Shown here: piece after piece, positions 32,934 through 42,712 of the stretch
How positions within the stretch are numbered: position 1 is the first letter of the stretch
How the letters are laid out: every line of letters begins with the position of its first letter
NCBI GenBank assembly: GCA_036250195.1
Contig: JAVHZZ010000003.1
Coordinates: 89,982,918 to 90,046,917, forward strand
DNA: 64,000 nucleotides
Direction of reading: 5' to 3'
DNA from: Mixophyes australis
Lineage: Eukaryota; Chordata; Amphibia; Anura; Limnodynastidae
Position numbers and translations under genes: made by a program
The notes under the pieces: model-generated
What the model was told of the DNA's origin: nothing
The model's database searches: none
Seen by the model: the letters and a program-made list of their open reading frames with translations, nothing else

Positions 32934-33070
32934 CAGAGCCGGACTAGCCATCTGGCCCTTCTGGCAAATGCCAGAAGGGCCGATGACAGTGTGGGCTGGT
33001 CTGGCTCCCTGCGATCCCCCAATTAAATAAAAAAAATATTTTTTTTAGTGTGTAGCCGTCATGACGTCAT

Positions 33071-34849
33071 TGTCACTCACCGGACCGTGAGTGCTTCTTC
33101 CCGGACATTTAGGAACCATGGCCGTCCTCCATCCTGAGGGTCTGCGCATGCGCAGCCCTTTCCTATACTTCAGTGTATGTCCCTTTAACTCAATTGGCAG
33201 ATCAGGCAACACTCCCTATATTAAGCACCTGTGGTCAACACCACGTTGCCTGATCTTGGAGTCTCATTCCCCATGAGTCTCTGAAGGTGTTCCTGTATTC
33301 CTCGTGTATTCAGCGCTGCTGATTCCTGTGGTTTCCAAACCACTTCTATTCCTGTGGTTTCCAAACCACTTCTACTACTGTGGTTCCCATACCACTTCTA
33401 CCATCAACTGTATCATCGTGACTGTTTGCTGATTCCTATCCGCTGCCTCCGTGCACTACAGTCTTCTAAACCACTTCAACGCTATTATATTTCATTGTGA
33501 CTGTTTGCTGATTCCTATCCGCTGCCTCCGTGCACTACAGTCTTCTAAACCACTTCAACGCTATTATATATAATTGTGACTGTTAGCTGATTCCTATCCG
33601 CTGCCCCTGTGCACTGCAGTTTCATTTCAGCTCTCCTGTGTTTCCTCGAGACTACTGCTCACATTGCCATCCGCTACACTTCTGGATCTACAGCTCCTGG
33701 TCTACTCTGCCATCCCGTGTTCCATCGCTGTTGGTACCTGTTGGTTGCCACTGGTTACCTCCGTGTGCCGCAGAGCCCTGCTGCTGCTGTCAGCGCTATC
33801 GTCCATCTACTGCTGATCCGCTCTCCACGCCTTCACGTGTCCCGCTGGTCTCGACCCTCCTGTCAGCATTGGATTCGCATCTCATCAACTACTCCTCTGC
33901 TGGATCATCTCCATTCTCCTGGGTCCTCTATGAGTCCAGTTCCACGTGTTACTGATTCCTGTGGATTCGTGTCCCTGTTGGTCTACTTACCTGTGCGCTG
34001 CACCTACTAGACCGCTGCCTCATCCATCCAGGGACTTCTCATCCAGTCGGCCTCCTGCCGCTCAGGTATCGCTGCACTCCTATCTGACTGCTGCTTCTGA
34101 ACCACGGTATGCATACTTCTCATTGACTGTGCTGGTGTATTGCATATCTTGCTGGACTGTGTTGGTTCTCCTCTGGAGTCTGCTATCCGCTGAGTCTATT
34201 GCCATCATTGACTGTGTTATCTTGTGCTGGACTACTTCAAGAGACTTTCTATATTTGCAGACCTGTTCAGTCATTTATATATATATATTGTGCATATTAC
34301 TGTGGATCGTGTATAAGGTGTCCGTGTATATCCTGTGTTGCAGTCTCTCCCCGTGCACCTCCTCACATATATATTCAGTGGTACAACTTGCTGATGACAG
34401 ACCACTGATCCCTGTTTCCTGTGTCACCTGTTCCAGTATCCTCTCACATAGCAGTGGTACAACTTGCTACCGCAGACCACTGACTACCCGGATACCTCCA
34501 CTTGGATTCCATTCCTTCACTCAGGCAGCGGTACAACTTGCTATCCGCAGACCGCTGACTCTCACCACCTCCTTTTCTCTGTTGGACATTCTCCTCACTA
34601 TAGCAGTGGTACAACTTGCTATCGCAGACCACTGACTACCTTCACGTGCCCTTGTCCATACAGTTCCTCGTGTATTATTACCTCCATATTACCAGTGCTG
34701 CTAGTCATAGACTTTCCTGAGCATCTCATCATCTATCATTTCCTGTTCCGTGATCACCCAGCTACCAGAGTACCCTATTACCATCTACATTGCTCTGGTA
34801 AGCCTACCACCTGGTGATCCCTGGGTAAAGACTCCTAGTGCCCGTGACA
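33071..34849 (+). mobile_element. Solo LTR, 1779 bp, perfect 5-bp duplication
   Basis: Begins TGTCACTCACCGGACC and ends CCTAGTGCCCGTGACA (TGTCAC...GTGACA), with GTCAT immediately on both sides (33066-33070 and 34850-34854). Inside are about three 82-bp repeats around GTGACTGTTTGCTGATTCCT (33419-33610) and repeated AGTGGTACAACTTGCT modules (34380-34640). The GTGACA end resembles the gypsy LTRs at 19041 and 60655, so a Ty3/gypsy origin is likely. Open frames in it are not credible genes. Confidence 0.8.
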
Positions 34850-34937
34850 GTCATGCTCTGTGCGCAGCGGCCGCGTAGGACTAGCTGCAGTGGATTCCCG
34901 GAAGCTGCTGTCAGTGCTGAGGTAAGTGTAGAGAAAC

Positions 34938-35620
34938 GGAATATGTGTGCAGGGAGGGGGGGGGAGAGAAACGTAATATGTGTGCAGGGGGAGACAAACG
35001 GAATATGTGTGCAGGGAGGGAGGGGAGAGAAACGGAATATGTGTGCAGGGGGGGAGGGGAGAGAAACGGAATATTTGTGCAGGGGGAGAGGAACGGAATA
35101 TGTGTGCAGGGAGGGGGGGAGAGAAATGGAATATGTGTGCGGGGGGGGGAGAGAAACGGAATTTGGGTGCAGGGGGGAGAAACAGAATATGGATGCAGGG
35201 GGGGGAGAGAAACGGAATATGTGTGCAGGGAGGGGGGGGAGAGAAACGGAATATGGGTGCAGGGGGGAGAAACAGAATATGGATGCAGGGAGGGGGAGAG
35301 AAACGGAATATGTGTGCAGGGAGGGGGGGGGAGAGAAACGTAATATGGGTGCAGGGGGGGGAAACGGAATATGGATGCGGGGGGGAAAGAAACGGAATAT
35401 GTGTGCAGGGAGGGGGGTAAAGAAACGGAATATGGGTGCAGGGGGGAGAGAAACAGAATATGGGTGCAGGGGGGGAGAGGAACTGAATATGTGTGCAGGG
35501 AGGGGGGGAGAGAAATGGAATATGTGTGCAGGGAGGGGGGGGAGAGAAACGGAATATGGGTGCAGGGGGGGGAGAAACAGAATATGGATGAGGGGGGGAG
35601 AGAAACGGAATATGTGTGCA
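34938..35620. repeat. G-rich minisatellite, first part
   Basis: Units of about 28-36 bp: GAGAGAAACGGAATATGTGT, GCAGGGAGGGGGGG, alternating with a GAAACAGAATATGGATGCAG variant; about 20 units. The last 14 bases are the target copy of the insertion that follows. Confidence 0.95.
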
Positions 35621-37466
35621 TAACATTGATGTATGATTATACTACAGATTTAATAAAGTCTCTCTCCAGCAATTCTACCAGTTGTATTGAGTTTCACTGA
35701 TTTTCTGACCTTATATAATGATAGAATGCCTTTGGCTACTAAAAGGTCTCAGTCCTGCCGTTAATACGATATCACGCACACACACTCTGTTATCCTAAAC
35801 TTAATGAGATTGAGCGGTCTATTGTTGTAAGTCTATTAGTCAGACTCTTACAATGCTGCTGACAACTACTGCAAGGTTTCAATCATACGGTGCACGCTCT
35901 CACACACTTATAATTCCTAACATATATGAGATTATTGTCACATTTCACATTGTCACTTTACTGTTTAATATTTTGACAGTATAATTATATCAGGTTTTAT
36001 ACCTTATGTTGAAAACAATATATAATAATATTGTTTACTTTCTTAATGTATTTTATGAGTAAGGCACATTTTATACATCGGAAACATAATAGGTTCATCA
36101 CCAAATGCCCTCTTAACCGTTGTGTACATGGGCCTTAATTTACACCATTTAAGTTTTATTTCACCTCACGTTGAGAAACTTATTATTATCAACACTATCT
36201 CCTTACCTTTCATAATTGTTTTTATTATGTAAATAATTTTATTTTTCACAATACTTACCTCATTATATGATCATATGGAAATGATCAGACCTACAACGGT
36301 ACTGACATATTATTGAGTAGATCAGTACAATTTGTGTCAGACCATGTATACTCCGTTATTTACATACTGCAGTATGGAGGTTGTGATCTACCAATAATCG
36401 ACTCTAAGGGGCGGATCTAGAATTCCTTCATTTATAAGATAGGCCATACATGCTATCACTCATAGCAATCATATGACACGGCGTTCCACCAATTGGAGAG
36501 TTACAAGTCTGATGAATGGGTGTGTTATACAGTTTAAATACCCTTATTCTTCCTTATTTCTGGTTGCCTTGACAAAGCGAGTAGCGAAACGCGCATTGGC
36601 GTTTGCCTCGCTACTTCATATTCTCACTCCTATTAATTTGTTTAACTTAACGAGAATCACATAAATGCTTTATGGGCTTATCATATTAGCGGGCATGTGT
36701 GAGAGCGTGCAACGTATGATTGAAACCTTGCAGTAGTTGTCAGCAGCATTGTAAGAGTCTGACCAATAGACTTACAACAATAGACAGCGCTCAATCTCAT
36801 TAAGTTTAGGATAACAGAGTGTGTGTGCGTGATATCGTATTAACGGCAGGACTGAGACCTTTTAGTAGCCAAAGGCATTATATCATTATATAAGGTCAGA
36901 AAATCAGTGAAACTCAATACAACTGGTAGAATTGCTGGAGAGAGACTTTATTAAGTCTGTAGTATAATCATACAGCAATGTTATGATAACAATGGATTGG
37001 ACAAGACAGTCGGATGAATTACAAATCACATTATGATCACACCACTAGCTGTATTAGACTATTATACCTGATTACGATAGTATCAGAATGGAGTGATATA
37101 CAATAATATATTGACGAATTGATTACAAAACTTTATTATCATAGTAGCGACACATAGCAAATTATTTTGCTATTTTAATTCACTTTAGGATCACTTTATT
37201 GGTTTTATATTTCGCTATTACAATTGGAGGGATTTAATTTCAATTTTAAGTATAATTAATAAAGATTCAGATATTTTATATATTAGAAGATTGCGGAGTG
37301 CCTCAAACAAGCACATTTCTTTCTTTTCTCTTCTTCTTAGATATTAGAACATTTTGTGTAAGAGTGCACCATCCAGAAACAACATTAAATATAATATAAC
37401 ATAAGTTAATTATCTGGATACAAAATAGCGATTACCTGGTGCAGTGGTACCCCCTTTTTGTCAAAA
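35621..37466. mobile_element. Penelope-like insertion with 290-bp inverted arms
   Basis: Inserted in the minisatellite, with GGAATATGTGTGCA at 35607-35620 and again at 37467-37480. The arms at 35621-35910 and 36696-36985 are near-perfect inverted copies. Between and after them lies unique AT-rich sequence. At 36568-36614 sits TTGACAAAGCGAGTAGCGAA, ACGCGC, whose GTAGCGAAACGC folds against GCGTTTGCCTCGCTAC. This resembles the hammerhead-like core of Penelope-like terminal repeats. There is no RT here, so the assignment rests on structure. Confidence 0.5.
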
Positions 37467-37479
37467 GGAATATGTGTGC

Positions 37480-38010
37480 AGGAGGGGGGGGAGAGAAACG
37501 GAGAGGGGCAATAAATGTCTGCAGGGGGGAGAGGGGCAATAAATGTCTGCAGGGGGGAGAGGGGCAATAAATGTCTGCAGGGTGGGAGAGGGGCAATAAA
37601 TGTCTGCAGAGGGGGGAGAGGGGCAAAAAATGTCTGCAGGGGGGAGAGGGGCAATAAATGTCTGCAGGGGGAGAGGGGCAATAAATGTCTGCAGGGCGGG
37701 AGAGGGGAAATAATTGTCTGCAGGGAGAGAGAGGGACTGAAAATGTCTGCAGGGGGATGGGGAGATGAGTGAAAATGCAGGGGGAAGGGGGGATGAGTGA
37801 AAATATCTGCAGGGGGAAGAGGGGATGATTGAAACTGTGTGCGGGGGGGTGAGTGAAAATGTCTGCAGGGGAAGGGGGGAGGTTAAGTGAAAACATCTGC
37901 AGGGGGAAAGGGGGAAGGGGGGTGAGTGAAAATGTCTTCAGGGGGAAGGAGGATGATTGAAAATGTCTGCAGAGGGAAGAGGGGTGATTTAAAATGTCTC
38001 CAGGGGGGCA
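37480..38010. repeat. G-rich minisatellite, second part
   Basis: Continues the first array (GGAGGGGGGGGAGAGAAACGG), then changes to GAGGGGCAATAAATGTCTGC with about 30-bp period, and later to GGGATGAGTGAAAATGTCTG units. It is gradually more decayed toward 38010. Confidence 0.9.
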
Positions 38011-39514
38011 ATGGCTGTAGGAGGGGGAAAATAAAAATGGCCTATGTATGTGGGACAGTATATGACTATAATGTGTGTGGGGGACAGTATATCACTATAA
38101 TGTGGGCTATTAAGTGAATGTGGGGCTGTTTGGGGAAAATGAGGTCTATTTATTAAATGTGATTATGAACTATTTAATGCCTGGGATGGTTGTGGGAAAT
38201 GGTTATTTTTATTAAAAATAAATGCTATTTAATTTCTTGATGAGGTTGTTTGGAGGGAGGGAAATAGATTTATTTATTAAATGGGAATACTATTATTTTA
38301 ATGCTGGGGCTGGAGTGAGGCCTAATTTTATAACATGGGTGCTATATTGAGTTAACACCGGTGCTGTTTGGAGTTTTCTAACTTTCATGTACCTATTTTT
38401 TTTTCCAAATAGGGCTCCCAACATTCCAGGATCCAGACAAGCAGCAACTGATCTAAAGACACCAGCAGCCACAAGTGGTGACAATGACAAGACAGGTTAG
38501 AGAGAGCAGGACAGTCTGCCAACTGTCCTGAATTTGGTGGGTGACTGTCCCGCTTAGTCAGGATTTGGTCTGACTGCAAGGACAGTTGGGAGGTATGTCC
38601 TACTTCACATTGTACTGCTTGTGAAGGCAGAACTGTGTGCACCTAATAGTAGTACTCACAGTATTGCCTATGTATTTGTTGAAAATGTGTCTAATAACCA
38701 TATTACATCATAGGAGCCCCCTGTCTTAAGTGCCTAGGGCCCCTTGAGCCTAAATCCAGCTCTGGTTAGCAGGAGGGAGCGGATAGCTACTCCCAGTCCC
38801 TGGATAGGACACAGCCTGCAGAGCAAGCCGAGGAGCTCTAAGTCTCATGAGATTTATTAATCTTGTGAGACTAAGAGTTTCCCTGCTCACTCTACAGGAC
38901 GTTCCCACTCTGATGGATGTCAGCAGCATCTGAAGCATAGATAAGTACAGTGGACTGGGGGTGTTGTAATTTGTTTCTGGGGTGGGGGGTGGCATGATAG
39001 GGAGGGCCTGATAAATGTAATGTTTTATTATAATGTATGTATCAATGTCCCATGTTGACCACGCCCCCAACATAATGTGGCCACGCCCTTGGCGGCACCG
39101 CTGCTGCGCAGCGGCACACAGTTTTTTCATGCTCATCAACAGAGATGGGCCTGTATGCTTGAAATGCCAGGGCTGATTTTTAGTCCCAGCCCAGCCCTGG
39201 CTGTGTCCTTTGTAAAACTAAAACTTCAGGAAAGCTATTCCCTATCTTCTGGTCTTAAAATTCTATATGTCAGCACATCCAAACAAGTTCAAGTTTTGAA
39301 ACTATCAGTTCTAGAATTATCTGAAATGGAGCATTGGTAGTGTGAACAATTACATGTGTTAAATGCTGTCTGGTCTACACATGTAGCAAGTGCTAACATG
39401 ATATCCCGCACGTTATTTTAACATTACTGTAATGTGCTATGGTCGCTTCATTGAAACACATTGCACTGCATTGCAGATCTTTCAATTTACAGATTTTTTT
39501 GTTTACTACCATGT

Positions 39515-39680
39515 GGTATATTTGCTGAACTGAAGGTTTGAAAAAGTGGAGATGTTGCCTACAGCAACCAATCAGTTTCTAGTTATCATTCATTTAGTAC
39601 ATTCTACAAACTAACAGCTAGAATCTGCTATATGCAACATCTCCACTTTTTTAAACCCGCAGTTTAGTAAATAAACCCCC
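39515..39680. repeat. Palindromic MITE, copy C
   Basis: Ends GGTATATTTGCTGAACTG and, inverted, GGGGGTTTATTTACTAAACTGC; inner GGAGATGTTGCCTACAGCAA and its inverted mate. Same family as 1662-1815 and 8582-8747. Confidence 0.7.
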
Positions 39681-41029
39681 ATAGGCGTAGGACATTATTT
39701 CCCATTGTTACAATATGACATAGATAAATAAAGTTGGCAGCATGTGCTCCACCTAAACGAATAATCAGGAGTAATTCTTATAACTAAGGCTGGTTACTGC
39801 TTATACAGGGGAATAAACAGTTTGGGCTACCCATGAAATAGCTGAATCAGCTACAGATTATGATGGGTCACAATATAAAAGGGAGACTCACAGTGTGACA
39901 TTGCTCAGTCATATTGTGCACCATCCCCTGACTTGCAAGTAGGGGGCTGAAATGAGACCTGCAAACAATGTGCGGCCATCCCCTAGGCAAAATCAGCTCC
40001 ATAATGAAGAGCACTGGCGCTCTGGCTGAGCCCCGTGGGTGTCACAGGCCAGAGTAAGGTACTATAAATAGTTAAACATTATTTAAGTATGTGGCACTAC
40101 ATATCTTAGCAGCATGGGCATGCTAACATGTGTAGAACTACAAATTCCAGCATGCCCAGGGCTTTCAGAACTTGATGACAACTGTAGAACTACCAGCACC
40201 AGCATACCCTAACAGCTAGGATTTACTGGAACTTTATTTGCATAAACATAAGTTATTGAAAAAAAACACTCACCAACTTTCTAAGCAATTTATTTTAGTT
40301 TAAAACTCTCTCAAGCCCTTGTTATCAATTTACTTAAACACATAAATCCAAAGGGAATCTTATTTCTGATGTAGTCCTTAGGGAATCTTCATCCACATCA
40401 TATACCAAAGGCAAATACAAATCAGAAGAAAAGAATGCAACTGCTCCTTACGGAGCACCTTGCTGAATAACATATTATCAAATGAATCTACATAAATGTC
40501 GTGTTAAATTTTGCTTTTCATGCATCTTTGCTCCTAGTGCACCAATATGCTTACAATACAGTTTAGTACAATATTACAGTATGCTCTCTACCTGAATGCA
40601 CTACGTTATACATATGACATAATTACCTGGATCAGTTAAAAAATGTCATTGAACAGATGTAAATTGGTGTTTGTGTTTGAATTTTACCTTCAGTAGCATT
40701 AATTTCTAGATATAATAAAACACTCTTTCTTTGCTAGTATTAGCAGTGAATTTCAGATTTAAGTTGTTAGTATTGATAAATTGCTAGATGTAAACCTCTA
40801 TACCTGGGAGGTGCATACATCTGATTTTAGCTGCATTTTAATGGTGTTTAACACTTATAGGTCAGTGTAGGACCTGCATATAATGAAGTGCCCTTGAAGC
40901 TGGGATGCAGGCTTAAATGTTTTGATCAAAATATGAACTAATACCTTATGTTTTCATTTTGCTAGATACACACAGATATTATATACAAATATATATACAC
41001 AGTTAAGGATAAGCACTGACAACAACTGT
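39681..41029. other. No gene seen
   Basis: Contains the common CTACAAATTCCAGCATGCCC module at 40138-40160 and a related one at 40185, probably ends of a decayed repeat. Otherwise unassigned and AT-rich. Confidence 0.4.
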
Positions 41030-41720
41030 CTTTCTGTTAGTATTGATGTGGTATGGGAACGCCTCTAGTTCGTATTTGGTTCAGGTCCACAGGCATAGCA
41101 TATCATCTAAGTACCTAAACCACCACATGATATTTGATAAATTGGGGTTGTTATGTCAAATGATAGTATTTTCCCAAGGGACTATAAACAGGTTCTCATA
41201 ACTGGGCACAAATTTCCTGTTCATTTCACTCCCGCAAATCTGTCGTGGTATTCCCCATTCAGCCAAAAATGATTATGGTTCAAAATAAACTGGACGCTTT
41301 AAAAGGTGAAGCTAATATATTCACTGGAAATGTCTGTCTCTGTAAGGATACGTTCAATGTGTTTGCATTCTGCTTTATGGTATATAATAGTATAGAGTGA
41401 AGTCACATTGCATGTCATTAAGGAGTAGTTTGTGTGCCAGGTGATGGTTTCCAATATTTGTAGGACGTGACCAGAATCTCAAAGATAACTTCTTTGATTT
41501 GCTCCTGTAAATGTGCAAGTTTACTATAGAAAGGAAACTGGGAATCACTTCTTGTTTTTTCTTTCTAAACCATTTATTCACACCATGAAGGAGAGGACCC
41601 ATATAGACTTTATTTACAGGATCCATATCCAGTGGAGCACTGAATGTCACCGGGACAATTACAAATTCCCCACTGACAAAACTAGGAATGCAAATCCATA
41701 TACCAAACACCCCCTAATTA
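41030..41720 (-). pseudogene. Penelope-like reverse transcriptase fragment
   Basis: On the minus strand an open segment (41637-41375) starts MDPVNKVYMGPLLHGVNKWF. After several stops come FWLNGEYHDRFAGVK, KFVPSYENLFIVPWE and WWFRYLDDMLCLW (YLDD at 41101-41114). The sequence FxxNGxxYxQ...GxKFAPSYANLxMxxWE...RYIDD is characteristic of Penelope-like RT. Stops and frameshifts are numerous, the GIY-YIG endonuclease is not seen, and the fragment is dead. Confidence 0.65.
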
Positions 41721-41883
41721 GGAGGGAAATCACCAACCCTAAGGAAGGACAACTAAGTTGAGATTCCAGAGGCACTGGTAAGTAAAAAGGCACTCAGTGC
41801 CACACATATGTAACCAATCACCTCAAATGATATTTTAAACTGAACTAACAATACCTTATGCTGAACCATTTCATTGAACTATT

Positions 41884-41885
<2 letters not shown>

Positions 41886-41936
<51 letters not shown>
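41886..41936. repeat. (TA)n microsatellite
   Basis: About 25 TA repeats, 70 bases before the 41-bp minisatellite. Confidence 0.95.
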
Positions 41937-41938
<2 letters not shown>

Positions 41939-42006
41939 CAGGAGTGTCAGGCAAATCACTTTAGGGGAATACGTTGAGTAAGAGGGACAAGATGCTGCAG
42001 AGGAGA

Positions 42007-42712
42007 TGAAGCACAAGGTCTGTAGCCAGCGGCACAGTGGAGTCAGGTGGAGCACAAGCTCTTGAGCCAGTGGTACAGTGGAGACAGGTGGAGTGTTAGC
42101 TATTAAGCCAGCGGCACAGTGGAGACAGATGGATTGTAAGTTCCTTAGCCAGTGGCACAGTGGAGACAGATGGAGCGTAAGCTCTTTAGCAGTGGCACAG
42201 TAAAGACAGGTGGAGCTTAAGATCTTTGCCAGCAGCACAGCGGAGACAGGTGAAGCATAAGTTCCTCAGCCAGCGGCACAGTGGAGACAGTGGAGACAGA
42301 TGGAACGTAAGCTCTTTAGCAAGCAGTACAGTGGAGACAGATGGAGCGTAAGCTCTTTAGCCAGCGGCACAGTGGAGACAGATGGAGTGTAAGCTCTTTA
42401 ACCAGCGGCACAGTGGAGACAGGTGGAGCGTAAGCTCTTTAGCCAGTGGCACAGTGGAGACAGGTGGAGCTTAAGCTCTTTGCCAGCGGCACAGCAGAGA
42501 CAGGTGAAGCGTAAGCTCTTTGCCAGTGGCACAATGGAGACAGATAGAGCGTGAGCTCTCAGCCAGCGGTACAGCGGAGACAGGTGGAGCATGAGCTCCA
42601 AGCCAGCGGCACAGCGGAGACAGGTGGAGCATGAGCTCTATGCCAGCAGCACAGCGAAGACAGGTGTAGCGTGAGCTCTTAGTCAGCGGCTCAACGGAGA
42701 CAGGTGGAGCGC
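42007..42712. repeat. 41-bp minisatellite, about 17 units
   Basis: The unit AGCCAGCGGCACAGTGGAGA, CAGGTGGAGCGTAAGCTCTTT repeats with a period near 41 and single-base variants. Three overlapping minus-strand open frames come from the repeat and are not genes. Confidence 0.95.

Larger units (their letters stand above)
32934..39199. mobile_element. hAT-like element carrying a minisatellite and nested insertions
   Basis: Left end CAGAGCCGGACTAGCC, right end inverted CAGGGCTGGGCTGGGAC, with GCTGTGTC on both sides (32926-32933 and 39200-39207). Inside are a solo LTR (33071-34849), a G-rich minisatellite (34938-38010), and a Penelope-like insertion in the minisatellite (35621-37466). Subtracting the insertions leaves about 2.6 kb. 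No transposase is present. A further CAG-type end (GAGCCTAAATCCAGCTCTG, at 38766) suggests another element fragment inside. Confidence 0.7.

Noticed and set aside
33609..34635. Plus-strand frames of 105-229 codons
   Set aside because: They lie wholly inside the solo LTR and have no domain.
34835..35626. Long open frames on both strands (up to 263 codons), His/Pro/Ser-rich or Glu/Gly-rich
   Set aside because: They are translations of the G-rich minisatellite; all frames are open because the unit lacks stops.
32934..38766. Element pairing CAGAGCCGGACT with the CAG-type end at 38766
   Set aside because: The flanking 8-mers differ (GCTGTGTC and GTTAGCAG); the end at 39199 has the matching GCTGTGTC.
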